From Chionoecetes opilio (Eukaryota > Arthropoda > Malacostraca > Decapoda > Majidae): a stretch of 64,000 nucleotides of DNA. The DNA lies in contig JACEEZ010006412.1 of the NCBI GenBank assembly GCA_016584305.1, positions 62,001 through 126,000 of the forward strand. The letters run 5' to 3'. The notes under the pieces were generated by a model. That model was not told where the DNA came from. It saw nothing but the letters and a program-made list of their open reading frames with translations, and made no database searches. The position numbers were made by a program, and so were the translations under genes. Positions within the stretch are counted from its first letter, which is position 1; every line of letters starts with the position of its first letter. Of this stretch, positions 28,050 through 43,500 are shown piece by piece.

Positions 28050-28506
28050 CCCCCTGGATCTAGGGATTTTTTTTAGAACCATATTTAACCCAACCTCCTA
28101 GCGGATTTAACCTAACCTAACCTAGCGAGGGCTCCGGCTCCCTCGACCCCCAGTAACCTAACCTCCTAACCTTATCAAATTTAACCTAACCTCCTAGCGG
28201 GGGGCTCCTCCCCCCTCAACCCCTCGGTAACATGACAAAATTCTACCTTACCTCCTAGCGAGGGTGGGTGGGTGTTCTCGACACTCCGATTATCATTATG
28301 TTTGTGAGGATCGTAAAGTTTACACGTCTCTGGACTTGGAAGAAATCCAATCCATTTACCCTAGATCTAGGGAATTTTAACAACCCTAACTCAAAAACTG
28401 GTTGCGACGCCTATTTTGTACCTCGTCAAATATCCTGCATTCTCTCAGGTCCCTAAGCTTGTTTTCGGGAGATTTGGGAATATGGGCAAACACTAGAATA
28501 ATACTG
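28050..28506 (+). mobile_element. Half of the GTTTGCCCATA-ended TIR element (copy 4)
   Basis: From 28,251: CCTCCTAGCGAGGG, CTCGACACT, CGTCTCTGGACTTGG, the palindrome CCCTAGATCTAGGG, TTGCGACGCC, then TATGGGCAAACACTAGAATA at the end. Upstream (28,070-28,250) is an AACCTAACCTCCTAGCGGGG core plus a partial direct copy of the CCCTGGATCTAGGG region. The satellite array begins about 17 bp beyond its end. Confidence 0.7.
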
Positions 28507-28522
28507 ATATGTATATCGAGTC

Positions 28523-31500
28523 TAGTTGTTTTCGTTAGAAATTGCTATTTTAAACTACTGTAAGCTTATAATAGGAGTTTGAGACTCTATATTGTGATAC
28601 AATTGTATATTACACGTGTTTTTCATAGTTTCTTGTTAATTGTAGTGTTATATCCTTAATAGAAGGAATTTACCTTATGATAATGCTTTATACCCTCAAA
28701 ATGTGTTCTTTTCAATGATTTTAGCTAGTTATCGGTGATATATAGCTGTTTTCCTACAAATTGAAGTATACAATCCTTTTTTTAGAATAATTTGCACCTA
28801 TAAGTAGCTTACATTACATTCAGCTATTAAATAGAAGAGTAAGAGGTTATTTATTGTGATATAACGTTATATTGCAAGCATTTTTCATAGTTTCTTGTAA
28901 ACTGTAGCGTTATTGTATATATACAAGTAGTTTTACTTATCATATTGATATAAACCCATAAAATGTAGTGTTCTCAATGATATTAGCTAGTTATTGGTGA
29001 TATATAGCTGTTTTCCTACAAATTGAAGTATAAAATCCTCTTTATAGAATAATTTGCACCTATAAGTAGCTTACATTACATTAAGCTATTAAATACAAGA
29101 GTAGGAGGTTATTTATTGTGATATAACGGTATATTGCAAGCGTTTTTCATAGTTTCTTGTAAACTGTAGCGTTATTGTATATATACTAGTAGTTTTACTT
29201 ATCATATTGCTATAAACCCAAAAAATGTAGTGTTTTCAATGATTTTAGCTAGTTATCAGTGAAGAGTTTTTTTCTTTCTACAAATTGAAGTATATTTCTT
29301 TATATCTGTAGTTAAATAGCTTTTGATATTTGCTACAACTATATTTTACAAAATTAATAGCTAAAAATATGTATTTTTCATGAAATTTAGATATCAATTT
29401 TAATCTTAAAAACAATGTTTTTTCTTGTATTTTAATGTATTTTTGAAAGGCTAAAAAATGTCGAAATTTAACATTATTCAGCACTTTTACACAACTATAT
29501 CTTACAATGTTATGAGCTAAAAATATGTATTTTTCATGAAATTTAGATACAAATTTTAATCTTAAAATTAATGTTTTTTTAAGTATTTTAATGTATTTTT
29601 GAAGGGCTTAAAAATGTCGAAATTTGACATTATACAGCACTTTTACACAACTATATTTTACAATGTTATGAGCTAAAAATATGTATTTTTCATGGAATTT
29701 AGGTATCAATTTTAATCTTATAAACAACGTTTTTTCAAGTATTTCAATGTATTTTTGAAGGCCTAAAAAATTTCGAAAATTTAAACATTTTACCCTTTTT
29801 TGATAGAAAAATTCAAAATGTGGTTTTATAGTGTTTTCGTTAGAAATTGCTATTTTTAAATACTGTAAATTATAATAGGGTTTTAGAATCTATATTGTGA
29901 TACAAAATTTATATTAAAAGTGTTTTTTTATAGTTTCTTTTTAATTGTTGTGTTATATCATTAAAAGAAGGAATTTACCTTTTGATAAAGCTTTTACCCT
30001 CAAAATGGGTTTTTTTTCAATGATTTTGTAGTTACGGGGGTTTTAGCTGTTTTTCCAAATTGAAATATACAATCCTTTTTTTTTGAATAAATTTTCCCCT
30101 AAAGTAGCTTACATTTCTTAAGCTAATAAATAAAGTGTAAGATATTATTTATTTGATATAACGGTTTAATTTTAAACGTTTTTTTTAGTTTTCTTGAAAC
30201 GTAGGTTATTGATATTAAAAGTATTTACTTATATATTACTATAAAACCCCTTTAAATGTAGTGTTTCAATGATTTTAGTAGTTATCAGTGAAGAGTTTTT
30301 TTTTCTAAAATTGAAATTTTATTTCTTTATATCTGTAGCTAAAAGCTTTTTTAATTTGCTACAACTAATTTACAAAATTAATAGCTAAAATATGTTTTTT
30401 CATAAAATTTTTAGAAAACAATTTTAAACTTAAAAACAGTTTTGTCAAGAATTTAAGATTTTTTGAAGGAGAAAAAAAAGGGCCCGAAATTGAATTTTTC
30501 AGCATTTTTACACAACTAATTTTACAATATTATGAGTTTTTAAAAATATGTTTTTTCAGAAATTATGTATCAATTTAATTCTTCAAAAACAACGTTTTTC
30601 AAGTGTTTTATGTTTTTTTAAAAGGGCAAAAAATGTCGAAATTTGACATTATTCAGCCTTTTTTGTAGAGCAATAAAAAAGGGGTTTATAGGTTTTTTTT
30701 AGAAATGCTATTTTAAATACTTAAGCTTATAATAGGAGTTTAGACTCTAACTGTGACCCAAATTTGTATTTTACACGTTTTTTTCAAGTTTTTTTGTTAA
30801 TTTGTGTTATATCATTAAAGAAGGAATTTCCCTTTAGATAATGCTTTACCCCAAAATGTGTTTTTTCAATGTTTTTAGCTGTTATCGGTGATATTGCTTT
30901 TTTCCCTAAAAATTGAAGTATAAAATTCTTTTTAGAAAAATTTTGCACTATAAGTAGCTTACATTACATTAAGCTAGAAATGAAGGTACGAGGTTTTTTA
31001 TTGGATATAAGTTATATTGCAAGCTTTTTTCATAGTTTTTTGAAAGTAGCGTTTTTGTATAAAAGTAGTTTTACTTTCATTTTGCTTAAACCTAAAAGTG
31101 GGTTTTAAATGATATTAGCTAGTTTTTGGTAATACAGCCGTTTTCCTACAAAATTGAAGAAATAAAACCCTTTTTATGAATATTGCAGCTATAAGTAGCT
31201 TACTTTACATTAAGCTTTTTAAATAGAAGGTAGGGGGTTTATTATTGTGAATAACGTTATATTGCAAGCGTTTTTCATGTTTCTTGAAACTGTAGCTTTA
31301 TTGTTATATAAAAAAGTAGTTTATTATCTATTGCTATTAAACCCATAAAAGTAGTGTTCTCAATGTTTTAGCTAGTTTTTGGTGATATCACCCTTTTTCC
31401 CTAAAAATTTGAAGTATAAAATCCTCTTTGAATAATTGAGCTTAATAGTTACATTCAAAAGCTATTAAATAGAAGAGTAGGAGGTTATTTTTTTTGATTA

Positions 31501-34500
31501 AGGGTATATTGAAAGCGTTTTCATAGGTTTTGTAAACTGTAGGGTTATTGTATATATACAAGTAGTTTTACTTAATATTGCTATAAACCCATAAAAGTAG
31601 TGTTTAATAATTTTAGCTATTTATCGTGAAGAGTTTTTTTTTCTACAAATTAAAGTATTTTTTTATATTGTAGCTAAATAGCTTTGATTTGCTACAACAT
31701 ATTTTCAATTTAATAGCAAAAAATTTTATTTTTCATAAATTTTTAGATAAAATTTTAATCTTAAAATTAAGTTTTTTAAGTTTTTTAAATGTATTTTAAA
31801 GGGGTTTAAAAAAGTCGAAATTTGACTTTAAAAAACAGCACTTTTACACAATATATTTTAAAAATTTTATGAGCTAAAATATGTATTTTTCATGGAATTT
31901 GGTATCAATTTAATTTTAAAAAACAACGTTTTTTCAAGTATTTCAATGTATTTTTGAAGGCCTAAAAAATTTCGAAATTTGACATTATTCAGTCCTTTTT
32001 TTGATAGAGAAATTCAAAATGTGGTATTATAGTTGTTTTCGTTAGAAATTGCTATTTTAAACTACTGTAAGCTTATAATAGGAGTTTGAGAATCTATATT
32101 GTGATACAATTGTTTATTACACGTGTTTTTCATAGTTTCTTGTTAATTGTAGTGTTATATCATTAATATAAGGAATTTACCTTATGATAATGCTTTATAC
32201 CCTCAAAATGTGTTCTTTTCAATGATTTTAGCTAGTTATCGGTGATATATAGCTGTTTTCCTACAAATTGAAGTATACAATCCTTTTTTTAGAATAATTT
32301 GCACCTATAAGTAGCTTACATTACATTAAGCTAATAAATAGAAGAGTAATAGGTTATTTATTGTGATATAACGGTATATTGCATGCATTTTTCATAGTTT
32401 CTTGTAAACTGTAGCGTAGCGTTATTGTATATATACAAGTACTTTTACTTATCATATTGCTATAAACCCATAAAATGTAGTGTTTTCAATGATATTAGCT
32501 AGTTATTGGTGATATATAGCTGTTTTCCTACAAATTGAAGTATAAAATCCTCTTTATAGAATAATTTGCACCTATAAGTAGCTTACATTACATTAAGCTA
32601 TTAAATAGAAGAGTAGGAGGTTATTTATTGTGATATAACGGTATATTGCAAGCGTTTTTCATAGTTTCTTGTAAACTGTAGCGTTATTGTATATATACAA
32701 TTAGTTTTACTTATCATATTGCTATAAACCCAAAAAATTTAGTGTTTTCAATGATTGTGTTATCAGTGAAGGTTTTTTTTTTCTACAAATTGAAGTATAT
32801 TTCTTTATATATGTAGTTAAATAGCTTTTGATATTTGCTACAACTATATTTTACAAAATTAATAGCTAAAAATATGTATTTTTCATGAAATTTAGATATC
32901 AATTTTAATCTTAAAAACAATGTTTTTTCAAGTATTTTAATGTATTTTTGTGAAACTAAAAAATGTCGAAATTTGACATTATTCAGCACTTTTACACAAC
33001 TATATTTTACAATGTTATGATCAAAAATTTGTATTTTTCATGAAATATAGGTATCAATTTTAATATTATAAACAATGTTTTTTCAAGTATTTTAATGTAT
33101 TTTTGAAAGCCTAAAAAATGTCGAAATTTGACATTATTCAGCACTTTTACACAACAATATTTTTCAATATTATGAGCTTAAAATATGTATTTTTCATGAA
33201 ATTTATGTATCAATTTTATTCTTAAAAACAACATTTTTTCAAGTGTTTTAATGTATTTTTGAAGGGCTAAAAAATGTCGAAAATTGACATTATTCAGCCC
33301 TTTTTTTGATAGAGAAATTCAAAATGTGGTATTATAGTTGTTTTCGTTAGAAATTGCTATTTTAAACTACTGTAAGCTTATAATAGGAGTTTGAGACTCT
33401 ATATTGTGATACAATTGTATATTACACGTGTTTTTCATAGTTTCTTGTTAATTGTAGTGTTATATCCTTAATAGAAGGAATTACTCTTATGATAATGCTT
33501 TATACCCTCAAAATGTGTTCTTTTCAATGATTTTAGCTAGTTATCGGTGATATATAGCTATTTTCCAAATTGAAGTATATAATCCTTTTTTTAGAATAAT
33601 TTGCACCTATAAGTAGCTTACATTACATTAAGCTAATAAATAGAAGTGTAAGATATTATTTATTGTGATATAACGGTATATTGCAAGCGTTTTTCATAGT
33701 TTCTTGTAAACTGTAGCGTTATTGTATATATACAAGTATTTTTAATTATCATATTACTATAAACCCATAAAATGTAGTGTTTTCAATGATTTTAGCTAGT
33801 TATCAGTGAAGAGTTGTTTTTTTCTACAAATTGAAGTGTATTTCTTTATATCTGTAGCTAAATAGCTTTTGATATTTGCTACAACTATATTTTACAAAAT
33901 TAATAGCTAAAAATATGTATTTTTCATGAAATTTAGATATCAATTTTAATTTTAAAAACAATGTTTTTGCAAGTATTTGAATGTTTTTTTGAAAGGCTAA
34001 AAAATGTCGAAATTTGACATTATTCAGCACTCTTACACAACTATATTTTACAATGTTATGAGCTTAAAATATGTATTTTTCATGAAATTTATGTATCAAT
34101 TTAATTCTTCAAAACAACGTTTTTCCAAGTGTTTTAATGTATTTTTGAAATGCTAAAAAATCTCGAGAATTGACACTATTCAGCCCTTTTTTTGATAGAA
34201 AAATTCAAAATGTGGTATTATAGTTGTATTCGTTAGAAATTGCTATTTTAAACTACTGTAAGCTTATAATAGGAGTTTGAGACTCTATATTGTGATCCAA
34301 TTGTATATTACACGTGTTTTTCATAGTTTCTTGTTAATTCTAGTGTTATATCATTAATAGAAGGAATTTACCTTATGATAATGCTTTATACCCTCAAAAT
34401 GTGTTGTTTTCAATGATTTTAGGTAGTTATTGGTGATATATAGCTGTTTTCCTACAAATTGAAGTATAAAATCCTCTTTTTAGAATAATTTGCACCTATA

Positions 34501-37500
34501 AGTAGCTTACATTACATTAAGCTATTAAATAGAAGAGTAAGAGGTTATTTATTGTGATATAACGTTATATTGCAAGCGTTTTTCATAGTTTCTTGTAAAC
34601 TGTAGCGTTATTGTATATATACAAGTAGTTTTACTTATCATATTGCTATAAACCCATAAAATGTAGTGTTCTCAATGATATTAGCTAGTTATTGGTGATA
34701 TATAGCCGTTTTCCTACAAAATGAAGTATAAAATCCTTTTTATAGAATAATTTGCACCTATAAGTAGCTTACATTACATTAAGCTATTAAATAGAAGAGT
34801 AGGAGGTTATTTATTGTGATATAACGGTATATTGCAAGCGTTTTTCATAGTTTCTTGTAAACTGTAGCGTTATTGTATATATACAAGTAGTTTTACTTAT
34901 CATATTGCTATAAACCCATAAAATGTAGTGTTTTCAATAATTTTAGCTAGTTATCAGTGAAGAATTGTTTTTTTCTACAAATTGAAGTATATTTCTTTAT
35001 ATCTGTAGCTAAATAGCTTTTGATATTTGCTACAACTATATTTTCCAAATTTAATAGCAAAAAATATATATTTTTCATGAAATTTAGGTTCCAATTTTAA
35101 TCTTATAAATAACGTTTTTTCAAGTATTTCAATGTATTTTTGAAGGCCTTAAAAATTTCGAAATTTGACATTATTCAGCCCTTTTTTTGATAGAGAAACT
35201 CAAAATGTGGTATTATAGCTGTTTTCGTTAGACATTGCTATTTTAAACTACTGTAAGCTTATAATAGGAGTTTGAGAATCTATATTGTGATACAATTGTA
35301 TATTACACGTGTTTTTCATAGTTTCTTGTTAATTGTAGTGTTATATCATTAATAGAAGGTATTTACCTTATGATAATGCTTTATACCCTCAAAATGTGTT
35401 CTTTTCAATGATTTTAAATAGTTATCGGTGATATATAGCTGTTTTCCTACAAATTGAAGTATAAAATCCTCTTTTTAGAATAATTTGCACCTATATGTAG
35501 CTTACATTACATTCAGCTATTAAATAGAAGAGTAGGAGGTTATTTATTGTGATATAACGTTATATTACAAGCTTTTTTCATAGTTTCTTGTAAACTGTAG
35601 CGTTATTGTATATATACAAGTAGTTTTACTTATCATATTGCTATAAACCCATAAAATGTAGTGTTCTCAATGATATTAGCTAGTTATTGGTGATATATAG
35701 CTTTTTTCCTACAAATTAAAATATAAAATCCTCTTTATAGAATAATTTGCACCTATAAGTAGCTTACATTACATTAAGCTATTAAATAGAAGAGTAGGAG
35801 GTAATTTATTGTGATATAACGGTATATTGCAAGCGTTTTTCATAGTTTCTTGTAAACTGTAGCGTTATTGTATATATACAAGTAGTTTTACTTATCATAT
35901 TGCTATTAACCCATAAAATGTAGTGTTTTCAATGATTTTAGCTAGTTATCAGTGAAGAATTGTTTTTTTCTTCAAATTGAAGTATATTTATTTATATCTG
36001 TAGCTAAATAGGTTTTGATATATGCTACAACTATATTTTCCAAATTTAATAGCAAAAAATATGTATTTTTCATGAAATTTATATATAAATTTTAATCTTA
36101 AAAACAATGTTTTTTCAAGTATTTTAATGTATTTTTGAAGGGCTTAAAAATGTCGAAATTTGATATTTTACAGCGCTTCTACACAACTATATTTTACAAT
36201 TTTATGAGCTAAAAATATGTATTTTTAATGAAATTTAGGTAACAATTTTAATCTTATAAATAACGTTTTTTCAAGTATTTCAATGTATTTATGAAGGCCT
36301 AAAAAATATCGAAATTTGACATTATTCAGCCCTTTTTTTTATAGAGAAATTCAAAATGTGGTATTATAGTTGTTTTCTTTAGAAATTGCTATTTTAAACT
36401 ACTGTAAGCTTATAATAGATATTTGAGAATCTATCTATATTGTGATAAAATTGTATATTACACGTGTTTTTCATAGTTTCTTGTTAATTGTAGTGTTATA
36501 TCATTAATAGAAGGAATTTACCTTATGATAATGCTTTATACCCTCAAAATGTGTTCTTTTCAATGATTTTACCTAGTTATCGGTGATATATAGCTGTTTT
36601 CCTACAAATTGAAGTATACAATCCTTTTTTTAGAATAATTTGCACCTATAAGAAGCTTACATTACATTAAGCTAATAAATAGAAGAGTAATAGGTTAATT
36701 ATTGTGATATAACGGTATATTGCAAGCGTTTTTCATCGTTTCTTGTAAACTGTAGCGTTATTGTATATAGTAGTTTTACTTATCATATTGCTATAGACCC
36801 TTAAAATGTAGTGTTCTCAATGATATTAGCTAATTATCGGTGATATATAGCTGTTTTCCTACAAATTGAAGTATAAAATCCTCTTTTTAGAATAATTTGC
36901 ACCTATAAGTAGCTTACATTACATTAAGTTATTAAATAGAAGAGTAAGAGGTTATTTATTGTGATATAACGGTATATTGCAAGCGTTTTTCATAGTTTCT
37001 TGTAAACTGTAGCGTTATTGTATATATACAGGTAGTTTTACTTATCATATTGCTATAAACCCATAAAATGTAGTGTTTTCAATGATTTTAGCTAGTTATC
37101 AGTGAAGAGTTGTTTTTTTCTACAAATTGAAGTATATTTCTTTATATCTGTAGCTAAATAGCTTTTGATATTTATTACAACTATATTTTACAAAATTAAT
37201 AGCTAAAAATATGTATTTTTCATGAAATTTAGATATCAATTTTAATTTTAAAAACAATGTTTTTTCAAGTATTTTAATGTATTTTTGAAGGGCTAAAAAA
37301 TGTCGAAATTTGACATTATTCAGCACTTTTACACAACTATATTTTACAATGTTATGAGCTAAAAATAAGTATTTTTCGTGAAATTTAGTATCAATTTTAA
37401 TCTTAAAAACAACGTTTTTTCAAGTTTTTAATGTATTTTGAAAGCCTAAAAATGTCGAAATTTGACATTATTCAGCACTTTACAAACTATATTTTACAAT

Positions 37501-40500
37501 ATTATGAGCTTAAATATGTATTTTTCATGAATTTATTTATCAATTTATTCCTAAAAAACAACGTTTTTTCAAGTGTTTTAATGTATTTTGAAGGGCTAAA
37601 AATGTCAAAATGACATTGATTCAGCCCTTTTTTTTGATAAGAAATTCAAAATGTGGTATATAGTTGTTTCGTTAGAAATTGCTATTTTAAACTACTGTCA
37701 GCTTATAATAGGAGTTTAGACTCTATATTGTGTACAATTGTATATACACGTGTTTTTCATAGTTCTTGTTAATTGTAGTGTTATATCATTAATAGAAGGA
37801 ATTTACCTTATGCTAATGCTTTATACCCCCAAAATGTGTTCTTTTCAATGAGTTTACCTAGTTATCGGTGATATATAGCTGTTTTCCTACAAATTGAAGT
37901 ATACAATCCTTTTTTTAAAATAATTTGCACCTATAAGAAGCTTAATTACATTAAGCTAATAATAGAAGAATAATAGGTTATTATTGTGATATACGGTATA
38001 TTGCAAGCGTTTTCATAGTTTCTGTATAACTGTAGGTTATGTATATATAAGTAGTTTACTTATCATATTGCTATTGAACCCATAAAATGTAGTGTTTCTC
38101 AATGATATTAGCTAATTATCGGTGATATATAGCTGTTTTCCTACAATTGAAGTATAAAATCCTCTTTTTAGAATAATTTGCACCTATAGTAGCTTACATT
38201 ACATTAAGCTATTAATAGAAGAGTAAGAGGTTTTTATTGTGATATAACGGTATATTGCAAGCGTTTTTCATAGTTTCTTGTAAACTGTAGCGTTATTGTA
38301 TATATACAGGTAGTTTTACTTATCATATTGCTATAAACCCATAAAATGTAGTGTTTTCAATGATTTTAACTAGTTATCAGTGAAGAGTTTTTTTTTTCTT
38401 CAAATTGAATGTATATTTCTTTATATCTGTAGCTAAATAGCTTTTGTATTTGCTACAACTATATCTTACAAAATTAATAGCTAAAAATAAGTATTTTCAT
38501 GAATTTAGATATCAATTTTAATCTTAAAAACAATGTTTTTTCAAGTATTTTAATGTATTTTTGAAGGGCTAAAAATGTCGAAATTTGACATTATTCAGCA
38601 CTTTACACAATATATTTTACAATGTTATGAGCTAAAAATATGTATTTTTCGTGAAATTTAGGTATCAATTTTAATCTTAAAAACAACGTTTTTGTCAAGT
38701 TATTTAATGTATTTTGAAAGCCTAAAAATGTCGTAATTTGACATTATTCAGCACTTGTACACAACAATACTTTACAATATTATAGCTTAAAATATGTATT
38801 TTTCCTGAAATTTATGTTATCAATTTAATCTTAAAAACAACGTTTTCAAGTGTTTTAATGTATTTTTGAAGGGCTAAAAAAATTGAAAATGACATTATTC
38901 TGCCCTTTTTTGATAAGAAATTCAAAATGTGGTATTATAGTTGTTTTCGTTAGAAATTGCTATTTTAAACTACTGTAAGCTTATAATAGGAGTTTGAGAG
39001 TCTATATGGTGATACAATTGTATATTACACGTGTTTTTCATAGTTTCTTGTTAATTGTAGTGTTATATCATTAATAGAAGGAATTTACCTTATGATATTG
39101 CTTTATACCCTAAATGGTGTTCTTTTCAATGATTTTAGCTAGTTATCGGTGATATATATCTGTTTTCCTACAAATTGAAGTATACAATCCTTTTTTTAGA
39201 ATAATTTCCACCTGTAAGTAGCTTACATTACATTAAACTAATAAATAGAAGAGTAATAGGTTATTTATTGTGATATAACGGCATGCGTTTTCATAGTTTC
39301 TTGTAAACTGTAACGTTATTGTATATATACAAGTAGTTTTACTTATCATATTGCTATAAACCCATAAAATGTAGTGTTTTCAATGATATTAGCTTTTAAT
39401 CGGTGATATATAGCTGTTTTCCTACAAATTGAAGTATAAAATCCTCTTTTTAGAATAATTTGCACCTATAAGTAGCTTACATTACATTAAGCTATTAAAC
39501 GGAAGAGTATGAGGTTATTTATTGTGATATAACGTTATATTGCAAGCGTTTTTCATAGTTTCTTTTAAACTGTAGCGTTATTGTATATATACAAGTAGTT
39601 TTACTTATCATATTGCTATAAACCCATAAAATGTAGTGTTTTCAATGATATTAGCTAATTAGAGGTAATATATAGCTGTTTTCCTACAAATTGATGTATA
39701 AAATCCTCTTTTTACAATAATTTGCACCTATAAGTAGCTTAAATTACATTAAGCTATTAAATAGAAGAGTAAGAGGTAATTTATTGTGATATAACGGTAT
39801 ATTGCAAGCGTTTTTCATAGTTTCTTGTAAACTGTTGCGTTATTGTATATATACAAGTAGTTTTACTTATCATATTGCTATAAACCCATAAAATGTAGTG
39901 TTCTCAATGATATTAGCTAGTTATTGGTAATATATAGCTGTTTTCCTACAAATTGACGTATAAAATCCTCTTTATAGAATAATTTGCACCTATAAGTAGC
40001 TTACATTACATTAAGCTATTAAATAGAAGAGTAGGAGGTTATTTATTGTGATATAACGGTATATTGCAAGCGTTTTTCATAGTTTCTTGTAAAGTGTAGC
40101 GTTATTGTATATATCCAAGTAGTTTTACTTATTATATTGCTATAAACCCATAAAATGTAGTGTTTTCAATGATTTTAGCTAGTTATCAGTGAAGAGTTTT
40201 TTTTTTCTACAAATTAAAGTATATTTCTTAATATCTGTAGATAAATAGCTTTTGATATTTGCTACAACTATATTTTACAAAATTAATAGCTAAAAATATA
40301 TATTCTTCATGAAATTTAGATATCAATTTTAATCTTAAAAACAATGTTTTTCAAGTATTTTAATGTATTTTTGAAAGGCTAAAAAATGTCGAAATTTGAC
40401 ATTATTCAGCACTTTTACACTACTATACTTTACAATATTATGAGCTTAAAATATGTATTTTTCATGAAATTTATATATCAATTTTATTCTTAAAAACAAC

Positions 40501-43500
40501 GTTTTTTCAAGTGTTTTAATATATTTTTGAAGGGCTAAAAAATGTCGAAAATTAACATTATTCTGCCCTTTTTTTGATAGAGAAATTCAAAATGTGGTAT
40601 TATAGTTGTTTTCGTTAGAAATTGCTATTTTAAACTACTGTAAGCTTATAATAGGAGTTTGATACTCTATATTGTGATACAATTGTATATTACACGTGTT
40701 TTTCATAGTTTCTTGTTAATTGTGGTGTTATATCATTAATAGAAGGAATTTACCTTATGATAATGCTTTATACCCTCAAAATGTGTTCTTTTCAATGATT
40801 TTAGCTAGTTATCGGTGATATATAGCTGTTTTCCTACAAATTGAAATGTACAATCAATCCTTTTTTTAGAATATTTTGCACCTATAAGTAGCTTACATTA
40901 CATTAAGCTAATAAATAGAAGAGTAATAGGTTATTTATTGTGATATAACGGTATATTGCATGCGTTTTTTCATAGTTTCTTGTAAACTGTAGCGTTATTG
41001 TATATAGTAGTTTTACTTATCATATTGCTATAGACCCATAAAATTTAGTGTTTTCAATGATATTAGCTTGTTATCGGTGATATATAGCTGTTTTCCTACA
41101 AACTGAAGTATAAAATCCTCTTTTTAGAAGAATTTGCACCTATAAGTAGCTTACATTACATTAAGCTGATAAATAGAAGAGTAATGGGTTAATTATTGTA
41201 ATATAACGGTATATTGCATGCGTTTTTCATAGTTTCTTGTAAACTGTAGCGTTATTGTATATATACAAGTAGTTTTACTTATCATATTGCTATAAACCCA
41301 TAAAATGTAGTGTTTTCAATGATATTAGCTTGTTATCGTTGATATATAGCTGTTTTCCTACAAATTGAAGTATAAAATCCTCTTTTTAGAATAATTTGCA
41401 GCTATAAGTAGATTACATTACATTAAGCTATTAAATAGAAGAGTAATAGGTTATTTAGTGTGATATAACGTTATATTGCAAGCGTTTTTCATAGTTTCTT
41501 GTAAACTGTAGCGTTATTGTATATACACAAGTAGTTTTACTTATCATATTGCTATAAACCCATAAAATGTAGTGTTCTCAATGATATTAACTAGTTATCG
41601 GTGATATATAGCTGTTTTCCTACAAATTGATGTATAAAATCCTCTTTTTAGAATAATTTGCACCTATAAGTAGCTTACATTACATTAAGCTATTAAATAG
41701 AAGAGTAAGAGGTTATTTATTGTGATATAACGGTATATTGCAAGCGTTTTTCATAGTTTCTTGTAAACTGTAGCGTTATTGTATATATACAGGTAGTTTT
41801 ACTTATCATATTGCTATAAACCCATAAAATGTAGTGTTTTCAATGATTTTAACTAGTTATCAGTGAAGAGTTTTTTTTTTCTTCAAATTGAAGTATATTT
41901 CTTTATATCTGTAGCTAAATAGCTTTTGATATTTGCTACAACTATATCTTACAAAATTAATAGCTAAAAATAAGTATTTTTCATGAAATTTAGATATCAA
42001 TTTTAATCTTAAAAACAATGTTTTTTCAAGTATTTTAATGTATTTTTGAAGGGCTAAAAAATGTCGAAATTTGACATTATTCAGCACTTTTACACAACTA
42101 TATTTTACAATGTTATGAGCTAAAAATATGTATTTTTCGTGAAATTTAGGTATCAATTTTAATCTTAAAAACAACGTTTTGTCAAGTTATTTAATGTATT
42201 TTTGAAAGCCTAAAAAATGTCGTAATTTGACATTATTCAGCACTTGTACACAACAATACTTTACAATATTATAAGCTTAAAATATGTATTTTTCCTGAAA
42301 TTTATGTATCAATTTTAATCTTAAAAACAACGTTTTTCAAGTGTTTTAATGTATTTTTGAAGGGCTAAAAAAAATTGAAAATTGACATTATTCTGCCCTT
42401 TTTTTGATAGAGAAATTCAAAATGTGGTATTATAGTTGTTTTCGTTAGAAATTGCTATTTTAAACTACTGTAAGCTTATAATAGGAGTTTGAGAGTCTAT
42501 ATGGTGATACAATTGTATATTACACGTGTTTTTCATAGTTTCTTGTTAATTGTAGTGTTATATCATTAATAGAAGGAATTTACCTTATGATATTGCTTTA
42601 TACCCTAAATGGTGTTCTTTTCAATGATTTTAGCTAGTTATCGGTGATATATATCTGTTTTCCTACAAATTGAAGTATACAATCCTTTTTTTAGAATAAT
42701 TTCCACCTGTAAGTAGCTTACATTACATTAAACTAATAAATAGAAGAGTAATAGGTTATTTATTGTGATATAACGGCATGCGTTTTCATAGTTTCTTGTA
42801 AACTGTAACGTTATTGTATATATACAAGTAGTTTTACTTATCATATTGCTATAAACCCATAAAATGTAGTGTTTTCAATGATATTAGCTTTTAATCGGTG
42901 ATATATAGCTGTTTTCCTACAAATTGAAGTATAAAATCCTCTTTTTAGAATAATTTGCACCTATAAGTAGCTTACATTACATTAAGCTATTAAACGGAAG
43001 AGTATGAGGTTATTTATTGTGATATAACGTTATATTGCAAGCGTTTTTCATAGTTTCTTTTAAACTGTAGCGTTATTGTATATATACAAGTAGTTTTACT
43101 TATCATATTGCTATAAACCCATAAAATGTAGTGTTTTCAATGATATTAGCTAATTAGAGGTAATATATAGCTGTTTTCCTACAAATTGATGTATAAAATC
43201 CTCTTTTTACAATAATTTGCACCTATAAGTAGCTTAAATTACATTAAGCTATTAAATAGAAGAGTAAGAGGTAATTTATTGTGATATAACGGTATATTGC
43301 AAGCGTTTTTCATAGTTTCTTGTAAACTGTTGCGTTATTGTATATATACAAGTAGTTTTACTTATCATATTGCTATAAACCCATAAAATGTAGTGTTCTC
43401 AATGATATTAGCTAGTTATTGGTAATATATAGCTGTTTTCCTACAAATTGACGTATAAAATCCTCTTTATAGAATAATTTGCACCTATAAGTAGCTTACA

